A stretch of DNA of 64,000 nucleotides from CAVOEB01 sp965249645 (lineage in GTDB: Bacteria; Pseudomonadota; Alphaproteobacteria; UBA828; JAPUJA01). Where the stretch lies: NCBI GenBank assembly GCA_965249645.1, contig CBDFML010000012.1, forward strand, positions 372,001 through 436,000, given 5' to 3'. Below the pieces are notes generated by a model. It saw only the letters and a program-made list of their open reading frames with translations, was not told the origin of the DNA and ran no database searches. Positions 41,409 to 49,348 of the stretch are shown piece after piece. The position numbers and the translations under genes are program-made. Numbering within the stretch: position 1 is the stretch's first letter; the number at the start of each line of letters is the position of its first letter.

Positions 41409-42397
41409 ACCCGCGCCCCCGACTCCAATCCGTTGTCCGCAATCAGGTCTCCGTAGCGCAGCCGCTTGCCGGACAGTCCTTTCACCATCGCCTGCATTTG
41501 GTCGATGGTGTCGGAGCGCCGGATGTTGTGGCGACCGACGAACTCTCCAACGTAGCGGTCCAGATGTTTGGGACTGAGCTTGTGGAAGGTGCCCTTGCGG
41601 GCGCGTTTCAGCATCGACCAGAACGACTCGATTCCGTTCGTGTGAGCCATGCCGTTGACATACTCGCCAACCGAATGCTTGACCGTTTCATGCTCATAGG
41701 GGAGGCCCTGATAAGCCGTCGCTTCGTCCGTGCAGATTGTGGCATCGGGCACCGCATGATCGGACACGAAGCCCTGTAGCGTCTCTGCGTCGGTCGCCTC
41801 GACGACTTTGGCCCGCACTTCGTTCGTGGTCCGGTCCTTCGCGCCCACAACCGCCGTCTTGCCAGCCGTGCCACGGCCTTCAAGCTTCGCCCGCTTGGCC
41901 TTCGGCATATTTTTACGCCTTCCGCCCATGTAGGTCTCATCAACCTCGACCGGGCCAGCGAACATGCCCGGACCATCTGTCTTCAAGCTTTCGCGCAGAC
42001 GATGTGCCAGATACCATGCGGTTTTCTGCGTCACGTCAAGGTCGCGGTGCAGCTTCATGCTCGACACGCCCTTGAGGCTTGTGGACATTAGATAAATGGC
42101 AATCGCCCACTCGCGATAGCCGAGTTGAGTTCCCTTCATCACCGTTCCGGTCTTGAGCGAAAACATGGGTCGATTCGGGCAATCGCGGCAACGGTGTGTC
42201 ATGGAACTGTGCTTGATGTCCGACTGTACATTCAGGGAACCGCAGTGCGGGCAGTAGGGGCCGTCCGGCCAGCGCTGCTCCGCGATCCACTTTTCCGCAG
42301 CCTCATCGTTCGGAAACATATTGGTGATTTCGACTAGCGAAATGCCCTTGCGATTACTCTTTCCCGGTGCCTTCTGTGCCATATCCATGCCCTCCAA
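41405..42397 (-). CDS. IS1595-family (ISXO2-like) transposase
   Basis: 330 residues. An N-terminal zinc ribbon (CPHCGSLNVQSDIKHSSMTH, CRDC) precedes the DDE-type ISXO2 domain: VDETYMGGRRKNMPKAKRAK (first Asp), CTDEATAYQGLPYEHETVKH (second Asp), and HTNGIESFWSMLKRARKGTF (N/E region), as in the DDNK/DDEK enzymes of this family. ATG 42397 lies 69 bp inside the right inverted repeat. Intact. Confidence 0.95.
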   Translation of the reverse strand: MEGMDMAQKAPGKSNRKGISLVEITNMFPNDEAAEKWIAEQRWPDGPYCPHCGSLNVQSDIKHSSMTHRCRDCPNRPMFSLKTGTVMKGTQLGYREWAIAIYLMSTSLKGVSSMKLHRDLDVTQKTAWYLAHRLRESLKTDGPGMFAGPVEVDETYMGGRRKNMPKAKRAKLEGRGTAGKTAVVGAKDRTTNEVRAKVVEATDAETLQGFVSDHAVPDATICTDEATAYQGLPYEHETVKHSVGEYVNGMAHTNGIESFWSMLKRARKGTFHKLSPKHLDRYVGEFVGRHNIRRSDTIDQMQAMVKGLSGKRLRYGDLIADNGLESGARV

Positions 42398-42466
42398 ATT
42401 GTGACTCCGTTATGCCACGGGCAAATCTGGGTTGCAAGGAAATTGTGACTCGGGTATACAAGCCCC

Positions 42467-42474
42467 GAATTTTT
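42467..42474. repeat. Right target-site duplication GAATTTTT
   Basis: Direct repeat of 39971-39978, immediately outside the right terminal inverted repeat. Confidence 0.88.
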
Positions 42475-42515
42475 GGGACTTACATACGTGAGTGCCCAAG
42501 CCGTGCGGTGCCTTC

Positions 42516-43001
42516 CTACTCGCAGGCATCATCGTTCACGCGCAGATATTCGTCGAGGAACGCGTCGGTATTCTGTGTTACGTACGACAGGATGAAGTTC
42601 GAATCTTGACCGTGCGTTCCCGTTCCACCCAGACTCCAAGTTGGAGCTAGGTAGTTCAACATCGTAGCCTGATCGAGCACAACTTTTCTGTAATCTATGT
42701 TCGTACTGAAAGCACGCCCGACGACAGTCACATTGACATACAAGTCTGAAAACTCCGTTTCAGCATAGTCTTCGCTGTAGATGTGCGCCGCTCGCAGCCT
42801 ACTGCGCACGGCGACTTCGATTGCGTCCCTGGTAAGGCCTATGTCGGTCGCGTCATCCGACAGTCCCTCAACCACCAATTCCATAGGACGGCATTCGTTC
42901 CATAGGCTGAAACGGTCAAATTCGCTCACCTCGGCAACCGATGCCGATGCAGCGGTGAGTAAGAATGCGACCGCAAGCCAGATACTGGTACGTCGTCTCA
43001 T
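42516..43001 (-). CDS. Secreted hypothetical protein (161 aa)
   Basis: I start at ATG 43001 (MRRRTSIWLAVAFLLTAASASVAEV), which gives a clear signal peptide cut after SVA; the frame is open to 43235 but the extra 78 residues lack secretory character. The mature part is acidic with two cysteines (ECRPMELVVEGLS, NDDACE). The two lie near the ends and may pair. More AT-rich than phage genes. Unknown function; a periplasmic protein of the accessory island. Confidence 0.6.
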   Translation of the reverse strand: MRRRTSIWLAVAFLLTAASASVAEVSEFDRFSLWNECRPMELVVEGLSDDATDIGLTRDAIEVAVRSRLRAAHIYSEDYAETEFSDLYVNVTVVGRAFSTNIDYRKVVLDQATMLNYLAPTWSLGGTGTHGQDSNFILSYVTQNTDAFLDEYLRVNDDACE

Positions 43002-43407
43002 CAGGATTGACACACCGAGCCAATCGTGAGAAACAACATCGCCGACGCTCCGATCCCTTTTGGAAGGGGACCGGTGCTTGCGCTGGTGGTGGTTCGCGCG
43101 TTGAAGGAGAATGGTCACGATATATCGGAGCGGCGATTTCGGAGTGGCACTCCGAGGCTCGCCGCAGGCCTTGATGTGGATGGTGGCCAGACCATCACGG
43201 GCCAAACGATCCATGATTTTCTCCTTCGAGAACAAGGTCCTCGATCCGCAGCGTGGTCTCCGGCATTTGGCCCCCCTAGGTGGATCGACCTGAGGGGAAA
43301 GAGTAAGCGGCTACTCACCCCCCGTAAATCCAGGCCCATAAGGGTGTCCGTTGTCAAGTATATGGTTGCCAGGATTAGGCAGGCCGACCAAGCCAAGCCA
43401 TACGACA
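43002..43407. other. Island region without a convincing gene
   Basis: About 400 bp between the secreted protein and the terminator at 43408. Both strands are open (a 146-codon frame on +, and an N-terminal extension of the secreted protein on -). A minus-strand ATG at 43214 with GGAG upstream (MDRLARDGLATIHIKACGEP) might begin a small gene that runs into the secreted-protein frame. Neither has a recognisable domain. I see no repeat or RNA. Confidence 0.35.
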
Positions 43408-43445
43408 AAGCGCCGGCCGGCCCTCGAGCCGGTCGGCGCCTTTTC
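43408..43445. terminator. Bidirectional Rho-independent terminator
   Basis: A near-perfect stem, GCGCCGGCCGGC with GCCGGTCGGCGC around CCTCGA, is preceded by AAAG and followed by CTTTT, so it can stop transcripts from both sides. It separates the AT-rich cargo from the HicAB end of the prophage. Confidence 0.75.
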
Positions 43446-43458
43446 GATCGGGGGATTC

Positions 43459-43548
43459 ATGGATGATATCGCCAGGGATATGATCTCAACGGGTGTGATC
43501 GTGGCGCTCTGCGCCGTGCCGTTCCTCGCGCCGTTCGTTATTCTCTGA
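43459..43548 (+). CDS. Tiny membrane peptide (29 aa)
   Basis: ATG 43459 after CGGGGGA. The peptide (MDDIARDMISTGVIVALCAV, then PFLAPFVIL) is an acidic leader plus one membrane helix. Near the attR end of the prophage, directly after a terminator. Type I toxin-like or phage membrane peptide are options; neither is supported beyond shape. Confidence 0.4.
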   Translation: MDDIARDMISTGVIVALCAVPFLAPFVIL

Positions 43549-43642
43549 GCCCGCGCCCGCGCGAACGCCGTTCGCGTCACCGCTGCGCAGACGACAAAGC
43601 CCGGCGATTTCTCGCCGGCAACTTCTCCAATGTGTTTGAGTT

Positions 43643-44101
43643 CTAGCTTGCTCGACGGCGCGGTCCGTCCGCCTCGAGCTCGACGACCAAGCGCCGGCCG
43701 AGGGCGTTGATCGCCGCGAGCACGCGCGGCAGTTTGCTGGCGGCCGCCGGGTCGAGCAGTCGACGGACTTCCTTTTCGTCGATCCCAAGCTCGCGGGCCA
43801 GCGCGACGTTGGTCACGCCGGCGTCGCGGGCGGCGGTGTAGAGCGCGGCCTTGGCCGCCATGACGGCGGGCACCACGACCAGGACGTCGCGCGCGCGGGG
43901 TGCGCTCGGGAACGGGATCGGATCGCCGCGCCAGATCCGGCCGGCGATCGCTTCCTCGAGACAATCCTCGGCCTCGAGCAATGCCTCGGCGCGGTCGGTG
44001 CCGTCGGTGCCGGCCTCGGGCAGATCGCGGAAGGTCACCAGCAGGCGGCCGGCCTCGTCGCGGGCGAGGCGGGCCGGGTAGGCGAATCGCAGGGTGTCCA
44101 T
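43643..44101 (-). CDS. hicB: HicB-family antitoxin
   Basis: 152 residues from ATG 44101. The N-terminal HicB fold is recognisable (RFAYPARLARDEAGRLLVTF, DLPEAGTDGTDRAEALLEAE). The C-terminal HTH (VTNVALARELGIDEKEVRRL) should bind the operon operator. It follows hicA by 23 bp, so the order is toxin first. HicB binds HicA and represses the promoter together with it. Confidence 0.9.
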   Translation of the reverse strand: MDTLRFAYPARLARDEAGRLLVTFRDLPEAGTDGTDRAEALLEAEDCLEEAIAGRIWRGDPIPFPSAPRARDVLVVVPAVMAAKAALYTAARDAGVTNVALARELGIDEKEVRRLLDPAAASKLPRVLAAINALGRRLVVELEADGPRRRAS

Positions 44102-44124
44102 TTGGTCCTCGCTTTCGGGTTCGA

Positions 44125-44337
44125 TTAGCGCCGAATATCCCGCTTGGTCAAGTCGAGATCGCGCAGCAGCTTGGCGAGCAGGCCGGGGCCGATTTCGGAA
44201 TGCTTCACGACGGTGAAGCGCGCGCCGTAGTAAATTGTCTCGTGGGAGCCCTTGCCGCGCGAGGCCTCGACGGTTACGGTTACGCCGTTGCGCTTGCCGA
44301 TCTTGCGGATGGTGCGGGTAAATTCGGTGCCGTTCAC
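44125..44337 (-). CDS. hicA: HicA-family mRNA interferase toxin
   Basis: 70 residues from GTG 44337. HicA dsRBD-like fold: NGTEFTRTIRKIGKRNGV, then GKGSHETIYYGARFTVVKHS with the conserved catalytic His in GSH, and the end LLAKLLRDLDLTKRDI. The frame extends to 44607 upstream, but that part is shadow over attR. An intact HicAB at the prophage edge would stabilise an otherwise decaying prophage. Confidence 0.9.
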   Translation of the reverse strand: MNGTEFTRTIRKIGKRNGVTVTVEASRGKGSHETIYYGARFTVVKHSEIGPGLLAKLLRDLDLTKRDIRR

Positions 44338-44344
44338 GGGTATA

Positions 44345-44400
44345 AGTATCGGGGAAAAATCCCCGACGGTCAAGCAAAATCGGACAATAATCCCCGATTT
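44345..44400 (-). promoter_or_regulatory. hicAB promoter with overlapping palindromic operators
   Basis: On the minus strand TTGACC, a 17-bp spacer and GATACT form a promoter whose start is only a few bases before GTG 44337. The spacer contains the palindrome TCGGGGA-aaaa-TCCCCGA (44349-44366). A second pair, AAATCGG (44377-44383) and CCGATTT (44394-44400), lies upstream. HicB is the expected ligand. Confidence 0.6.
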
Positions 44401-44549
44401 CCGGAACACCCGCAAATGACCGAGTCCGACCGATTTCCGACCAACTTTGACGGAAAGGAGCCGGTATCGGCTGGAAACGGCCGACTCTCGGTCGGCTGTA
44501 TAGCGCGGAATCACTATGTTTTTGCGGACTCTAGCCAGAGGGACCGGAA

Positions 44550-44606
44550 GACTTAAAATCCGTTTCCCCTCGGGGAGTCCTGGTTCGAGTCCAGGTGCGG
44601 GCACCA
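44550..44606 (+). repeat. attR: second copy of the tRNA-Leu 3' end
   Basis: 57 bp matching 6213-6269 with two differences (44565 T, 44576 A). These two bases pair with each other in the variable arm, so the change is compensatory. The upstream half of the tRNA is absent. It marks the right end of the prophage. Confidence 0.93.
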
Positions 44607-44666
44607 CGCATGACCGATACGTTCCGCTTACAGGGGCGGGCCTTTAAAGCAGGGGAGGACTGAAAT

Positions 44667-45080
44667 ATGGCGGAGACGGCGATTACCGGCGGCTGCCAGT
44701 GCGGCGCGGTGCGCTACACCGTGCGGGCGCCCGCGAGGGAAACGAGGCACTGTCATTGCTCCATTTGCCGGAAGACGTACGGCGCGCTCTTCGTGACCTT
44801 TTCGACCTATCCGCTGGCCGCGTTTTCCCTCGACAAGGGCGCGGACAACCTGGTCAACTACGACACGCCGAAGGATCACCGCAGGTTCTGCCGGACCTGC
44901 GGCTGTCATGTCATGGAAGTTGCGGACGACGAACCCGAACGGGTCTACGTGCCGGCGGGCACCATCGACGGCGGCGCCCATCCAGGCCATGCCGAAGGCG
45001 CGATCAAGCATATCTTCGTCGGCTCGAAGGTGCCGTGGTACGAGATCGTCGACGAGCTGCCCAAGTACGAGGAACTTTAG
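44667..45080 (+). CDS. GFA/CENP-V domain protein
   Basis: 137 residues with the GFA zinc-binding set: GGCQCGAVRYTVRA, HCHCSICRKTYGALFVTFST, FCRTCGCHV. The fold is that of S-(hydroxymethyl)glutathione synthase (Gfa), but many homologues have no known enzyme activity. ATG 44667 after AGGGGAGG. It is the first host gene after the prophage and reads into the aminotransferase gene, 65 bp apart. Rieske-type demethylation releases formaldehyde, so a glutathione-linked role fits the neighbourhood, as inference. Confidence 0.88.
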   Translation: MAETAITGGCQCGAVRYTVRAPARETRHCHCSICRKTYGALFVTFSTYPLAAFSLDKGADNLVNYDTPKDHRRFCRTCGCHVMEVADDEPERVYVPAGTIDGGAHPGHAEGAIKHIFVGSKVPWYEIVDELPKYEEL

Positions 45081-45145
45081 GCCGCGGCCCAGGCACCGGA
45101 CCGAGGCGCGGGAATTGCGCAACCTTGGCCAGGGGGATCATCGAT

Positions 45146-46561
45146 ATGACAGATACCGCACCGCCTCCCTACACCAAGCCCAACCTCGACTGGGAAGAGC
45201 TCGAGCGCTGGGACCGGGCCTATTACCTGCATACCTGGATCGCGGGCGATGAGTACAGCTTCTCCGGCATCGAGGGGACGGACGGCAACTATCTCTACCT
45301 CGCCGACGGCACCCGGCTGCTCGATTTCCGCAGCCAGTTCGTCTCCGACAGCATGGGTCATCGCCACCCACGCGTGCACGACGAGATCAGGCGGGCGATG
45401 GAGCGCTACGGCCATGTGATGATGGCGCTGGCGACCGATTATCGGGCCCGCGCGTCCAAGCTGGTGATCGAAGACATCCTGGGCGGCGAGGCGGGCTGGG
45501 CCTCCCGCCTGCGCATCCTGTGCTCGGGCACCGAAGCCGCGGAATGTGCCATGGCCATGGCGCGGGCCCACACGCGACGCCCAATCATCCTTACGCAGAT
45601 CCACTCGTTTCATGGCATGATCGTCGGCGCGACACAGCTCCGGGGCTTTCGCGCCAATACCTCGCCCCCGGGAGATTTCAACGCGATCTGGGACACGCCC
45701 GGCTTCACATCATCGGGCTTCATGCCGATTCCGCCGCCCGAGTTCAATGACTGGCAGGGCGACAGCGAGCTGCCGTCCCTGGTCGCCACGGAGCAGCTGA
45801 TCCGGGGCATCGGCCCGGAAAACATTGCCGGCGTCATCACCGAGACCATGTTTGGCGCGGGCGCCTACATGCCGCACAACCGCTATCTGCCCGAGTTGCG
45901 GGCGCTCACCAAGCGCTACGGCATCCTCTGGATCGACGACGAGGTGATCACCGGGTTTGGGCGCCTTGGCGAATGGTTCAGCTACCAGCTCTATGACGGC
46001 ATCGAGCCGGACCTGATGGTGGTGGGCAAGAGTATGAACGGCTGCGCCCTGCCGATCGGCGGCGTGGTGGTGAGCCGGGAGCTCGGTCAGTTCTTCGAGG
46101 GTGCCCGCTGGTGGAGCGGCAGCACAAACGAGGCCCATCCGCTGGTTTGCGCTTCCATCGTCGGCAACCTGGAAGCCATGATCGAGGACGACATCGTGTC
46201 GGGCGTAGCCCGTCTCGGCCGCTATCTCGAAGGCAAGCTCAAGGACCTGCAGGCGCGCCACCCTTGCGTCGGGCGGGTCGGCGGCAAGGGGCTTTACTAC
46301 ACTGTCGACCTGGTCAATGCGGAGGGCAAGCCGATTGTCGAGGACGATCGCTACACCGGTTACCTGGGGGATATCTCGAACAATCCCAACGTTCTCATTG
46401 CCACCGAGTGCGCGAAACGAGGCGTGTTCCTGGGTGGCGTGCCGCCCAACACCGTTCAGGTGGCGCCACCGTTCACGATCACCGAGGGCGAAATCGACAT
46501 GGCCGTGGAGGCGTTCGACGCCGCGCTCGAGGTGCTCGACGAGCGTATCGGAGCCGCGTGA
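45146..46561 (+). CDS. Class III PLP-dependent aminotransferase
   Basis: 471 residues. PLP-fold hallmarks: LCSGTEAAECAMAMARAHTR (~130), SFHGMIVGA (~155), LWIDDEVITGFGRLGEWF (~260, the DE.x.GFGR motif) and MVVGKSMNGCALPIGGVVVS with the Schiff-base Lys (~294). AT-III enzymes use omega-amino or alpha-amino donors; the substrate cannot be named. ATG 45146 chosen after AGGGGGATC. The neighbours suggest an amine or amino-acid breakdown operon. Confidence 0.9.
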   Translation: MTDTAPPPYTKPNLDWEELERWDRAYYLHTWIAGDEYSFSGIEGTDGNYLYLADGTRLLDFRSQFVSDSMGHRHPRVHDEIRRAMERYGHVMMALATDYRARASKLVIEDILGGEAGWASRLRILCSGTEAAECAMAMARAHTRRPIILTQIHSFHGMIVGATQLRGFRANTSPPGDFNAIWDTPGFTSSGFMPIPPPEFNDWQGDSELPSLVATEQLIRGIGPENIAGVITETMFGAGAYMPHNRYLPELRALTKRYGILWIDDEVITGFGRLGEWFSYQLYDGIEPDLMVVGKSMNGCALPIGGVVVSRELGQFFEGARWWSGSTNEAHPLVCASIVGNLEAMIEDDIVSGVARLGRYLEGKLKDLQARHPCVGRVGGKGLYYTVDLVNAEGKPIVEDDRYTGYLGDISNNPNVLIATECAKRGVFLGGVPPNTVQVAPPFTITEGEIDMAVEAFDAALEVLDERIGAA

Positions 46562-46582
46562 GGCGCGAGAACCGGGCTTGTT

Positions 46583-46672
46583 ATGAGCAAGCAAGGTGCC
46601 GCCGAGATCATTGTCGTGGGCGCGGCTGGTGGCTGGGCGGCGGTTACGCGATCTCGGCCAGGTACCAGTTGA
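46583..46672 (+). pseudogene. Truncated N-terminus of an FAD/NAD-binding protein
   Basis: A 29-codon ORF starting MSKQGAAEIIVVGAAGGWAA has the first beta strand and the Gly-rich turn (GAAGGW, compare GxGxxG) of a Rossmann-fold flavoprotein. It is then cut off against the converging Rieske gene. It starts 19 bp after the aminotransferase stop. I read it as the stub of an oxidoreductase once following the aminotransferase. Confidence 0.4.
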
Positions 46673-47927
46673 TGAAGCGCTGCGTGCTCTCTTCCATCGG
46701 GGTGTAGGGGCCGGGCTCGTAGAAGCGCGAGTTCACGCCCTTCTGGTTGAAGTCGATGATCTTCTTGTCGGCGATGGAGGTGACGTCCCACATCCAGACG
46801 AGACGCGCGGGGTCGTAGTCGCGCCCCTCTTGCGCGTCGGCGCGGACCAGCCAGAGCACTTCCATGTCAGTCTTTTGCGCCTCGCGCGGGATGAACAGAT
46901 TGACCACGCCGTGATCGAGATAGGCGAGGAAGTAGCTCGCCGGACCGACATCGACATAGGAAAAGCCGCCGTCGTAATCGCTGAAGTCGCCCATCAGGGG
47001 AGCGACCGCCTGGCCGTCCTCGCTGCCGGTCACGGCGCCCGGATAGGCCGCATCGTGGTAGACGTCGACGCCTTCCTCGTCGCTCCCCTCGGCGGTGTCC
47101 CAGTGATCGAGCAGGGGAATGTCAATGCCCATGGCGCGGGATTTCGCCTGTACCGCCGCGCGCAGCTCCTCGGTCTCCGCATGGGGCTTGTCGGTGGCGT
47201 GGAAGCACGAGAATTCGGGGTGGGCCGGGGTGCAGTGATAGCATTCGAGATAATTCTCGGTGACCAGCTTCCAGTTGGCGTCGACGGAATAGACCGCGCG
47301 GTGAGCGATGCGCGCATCGCCCCAGCCGTAACGCCCGAGGGATGCGCGCAATGAGCGCTCGGCCCGGTCGAGTGCGGGCGGCTCGTCGGCGAAGCAGATG
47401 AAGACGAGCCCCTCGAGAACGCGCAGATGGATGGATTTGAGGCCGAATTTCGCCTTGTCGATGGCCGATCCCATATGGCGCGCCGCCTTGAGCCGGCCGT
47501 CGAGCTCGTAGGACCAAGCGTGGTAGGGGCAGACCAGAAGCTTCGTGGTGCCCTCTTTCTCGTAGCAGACGTGGGAGCCGCGGTGACGGCAGACGTTAAT
47601 CAGCGCGCGCAAATTGCCGTCCTTGCCGCGGATCACGATGACGGATTCGCCTGCGACGTCGAAGACGAAGTAGTCGCCGGGACCGGCGGCGCGGCTTTCG
47701 TGCCCAACGCACAGCCAGTGACGCAAGTGAACCCGCTCGACATCGCGCGCGAAGACCTCGGCGTCGGCATAAAACGGCTGAAGCAGCGCTCGCGCGTCCG
47801 GCTGCGCCGCGATCAGCGCGGCGATGCGGTCGGCGGCGCCGGGGTCTTGCGAGCGGGGCGCGGGGCTCGTCGTCGGTCGGTTTCCATCGGCATCGTCAGG
47901 CGATTTGCGCCAGATACCTGGCGGCAA
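46644..47927 (-). CDS. Rieske oxygenase, alpha-subunit type, paralogue 1
   Basis: 427 residues. The Rieske [2Fe-2S] ligands are NVCRHRGSHVCYEKEG and LLVCPYHAWSYEL (~115-150). The catalytic domain has NWKLVTENYLECYHCTPAHP (~235), giving the His/His/acid mononuclear iron site. A conserved end, KGVNSRFYEPGPYTPMEE, is shared with paralogues 2 and 3. The family includes betaine, choline and carnitine oxygenases as well as aromatic dioxygenases; substrate unknown. Its 5' end overlaps paralogue 2 by 32 bp. No reductase gene is visible nearby. Confidence 0.9.
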   Translation of the reverse strand: MPPGIWRKSPDDADGNRPTTSPAPRSQDPGAADRIAALIAAQPDARALLQPFYADAEVFARDVERVHLRHWLCVGHESRAAGPGDYFVFDVAGESVIVIRGKDGNLRALINVCRHRGSHVCYEKEGTTKLLVCPYHAWSYELDGRLKAARHMGSAIDKAKFGLKSIHLRVLEGLVFICFADEPPALDRAERSLRASLGRYGWGDARIAHRAVYSVDANWKLVTENYLECYHCTPAHPEFSCFHATDKPHAETEELRAAVQAKSRAMGIDIPLLDHWDTAEGSDEEGVDVYHDAAYPGAVTGSEDGQAVAPLMGDFSDYDGGFSYVDVGPASYFLAYLDHGVVNLFIPREAQKTDMEVLWLVRADAQEGRDYDPARLVWMWDVTSIADKKIIDFNQKGVNSRFYEPGPYTPMEESTQRFINWYLAEIA

Positions 47928-49131
47928 GCTGGCGTGCCCGGGGTTCGTGGGGCGTGTAGGGCCCGGGCTCGTAGAAGCGGGAGTTTACCCCAAGCTGGTT
48001 CTGCTCGACGATGAGCTTGTCTTCCGCACTGGTCACCCGCCACAGCCAGGTGAGCCGCTCGAGGTCGTAATCGCGCTCGGCGTGCGCATCGGCGCGAACC
48101 AGCCAGAGCACTTCGAGATCGGTGATCTCGGGCCCGCGGGGTGCGAAGCGGTAGGCGATGCCGTGATCGGCGTAGGCGAGGAAGAAGCTTGCCGGGCCGA
48201 CATGGACGAACGTGGCGCCGCCGTCGTAAGCGGAAAAATCCCCCATCAGGGGGGCGAGGGCCTGACCGTCTTCGCTGCTCGTTACCGTGTTGCCGTAAAG
48301 CGAGACGCGCAGACAGAAGACGTCCTCCCGGGGCGAGGCGGGATCGTGCAACCAGGCATCGACGTCGGCGATCGCGATGCCCTGGGCCTGAGTGCGCTCG
48401 GCCAGCGCAGCGGTCATGTCGACCACCGTCTCTGGCAGCTCGTCGTTGCTATGGAGCTTTGCGTATTCGGGGTGGGCGGGCAGGCAGTGGTAGCATTCGA
48501 GGTAGTTCTCTACCCCGAGTTTCCAGTTGGCCGCCATGGTGAAGGTCTCGCGATGGGCGACGCGGGCATCGGCCCAGCCGTGCCGGCCGAGCGAGGCCGC
48601 CAGCGTGCGCGTTGCGTCATCGAGCGCCGGGGGCTGGCCGGCGAAGCAGATGAAAATCAACCCCTCGATAACGCGGGCGTGTACGGATTTGAGGTCGAAC
48701 GCCGCCTTGTCGAGACTCTTTCCCACATGGCGCGCTGCCTTGAGCCGGCCATCCAGCTCGTAGGACCAGGCGTGGTAGGGGCAGACGAAGAGCTTCGCGT
48801 TGCCTTCTTTTTCGTAGCAAACGTGAGAGCCGCGATGGCGGCAGACATTCATCAATCCCCGAATCTTGCCGTCGTTGCCACGAACCAGGATGACGGATTC
48901 TCCGGCAATCTCGACGACCCGGTAGTCGCCCGCGTTCGGCAGTTCGCTCGCATGGCCCGCAAGCAGCCAGCGGCGCATGAAAATGCGCTCGACGTCGCGT
49001 TCAAAGATTGCGGGATCGCGGTAGTAAGGCTGGAGCAGGGCACGGCCTTCGGGCTGCATCGCGCGCAGCGCGCCAAGCCGCGCTTCCAACGCTCCGACCG
49101 GCGTCACTTCGATGCTTTGTTGTACGCCCAT
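47896..49131 (-). CDS. Rieske oxygenase, alpha-subunit type, paralogue 2
   Basis: I start at ATG 49131 (MGVQQSIEVTPVGALE); GTG 49182 is possible. Rieske site NVCRHRGSHVCYEKEG and FVCPYHAWSYEL; iron site ANWKLGVENYLECYHCLPAH; C-terminal GVNSRFYEPGPYTPHEPR. About half of the residues look shared with paralogues 1 and 3 by eye. Members of this oxygenase type insert one O and commonly cleave C-N bonds by N-dealkylation. Same strand as paralogues 1 and 3, so cotranscription is likely. Confidence 0.9.
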   Translation of the reverse strand: MGVQQSIEVTPVGALEARLGALRAMQPEGRALLQPYYRDPAIFERDVERIFMRRWLLAGHASELPNAGDYRVVEIAGESVILVRGNDGKIRGLMNVCRHRGSHVCYEKEGNAKLFVCPYHAWSYELDGRLKAARHVGKSLDKAAFDLKSVHARVIEGLIFICFAGQPPALDDATRTLAASLGRHGWADARVAHRETFTMAANWKLGVENYLECYHCLPAHPEYAKLHSNDELPETVVDMTAALAERTQAQGIAIADVDAWLHDPASPREDVFCLRVSLYGNTVTSSEDGQALAPLMGDFSAYDGGATFVHVGPASFFLAYADHGIAYRFAPRGPEITDLEVLWLVRADAHAERDYDLERLTWLWRVTSAEDKLIVEQNQLGVNSRFYEPGPYTPHEPRARQLAARYLAQIA

Positions 49132-49191
49132 CGGCGACGGTTCCTGTTCAGACGCAAGTGGGGCGGCGGCGCCGACCGCCACCCGGTTCGA

Positions 49192-49257
49192 TCAACCGTT
49201 CCATATGCCCTCGCGGACCAGATCGTCCTGGGTCGCATCGATGCTTTCGCGCAGCAT
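49192..49257 (-). CDS. Possible 21-residue ORF between Rieske genes
   Basis: ATG 49257 is preceded by GAAAGGGGAG, the strongest ribosome site in this gap, and reads MLRESIDATQDDLVREGIWN. An out-of-frame ATG 5 bp upstream competes for the same site. It may be a leader peptide or the remainder of a deleted gene. Confidence 0.3.
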   Translation of the reverse strand: MLRESIDATQDDLVREGIWNG

Positions 49258-49348
49258 GGCATCTCTCCCCTTTCCGTCAAATTCGAGCCGACGGCGTGAA
49301 GGCCGGGTAGGGCGGAGCATGCCCGCCGGGCAAGGCGCGAGACGGGGG

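Larger units (their letters stand above)
39979..42466 (-). mobile_element. Complete IS1595-type transposon with passenger genes
   Basis: The element is bounded by 25-bp terminal inverted repeats: 39979-40003 (GGGGCTTATATACCCGAGTC then ACAAT) and 42442-42466, which match at 24 of 25 positions. It is flanked by an 8-bp direct repeat GAATTTTT at 39971-39978 and 42467-42474. IS1595-family elements typically make 8-bp duplications. It holds the transposase plus three minus-strand passenger genes (methyltransferase, PD-(D/E)XK nuclease-like protein, 62-aa protein). All frames look intact, so it may be active. Confidence 0.92.
6270..44606. mobile_element. Lambda-like siphoprophage integrated in tRNA-Leu, partly decayed
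   Basis: About 38.3 kb between attL and attR. Order: int-xis-parB/repressor/cro-early-ori-HNH-terS-terL-portal-protease-capsid-connectors-tail-lysis-accessory island-hicAB. Head and packaging genes are intact; xis, tape measure, tail tip and tail fibre are interrupted. The island at 38.65-43.3 kb is more AT-rich and contains later insertions. Confidence 0.93.

Noticed and set aside
43026..43466. 146-codon + strand ORF in the island
   Set aside because: No domain, poor ribosome site, and overlap with the terminator; composition is shadow-like.
44125..44607. 161-codon minus-strand frame running from HicA through attR
   Set aside because: Only the last 70 codons are HicA; the upstream part is antisense to the tRNA fragment and promoter.
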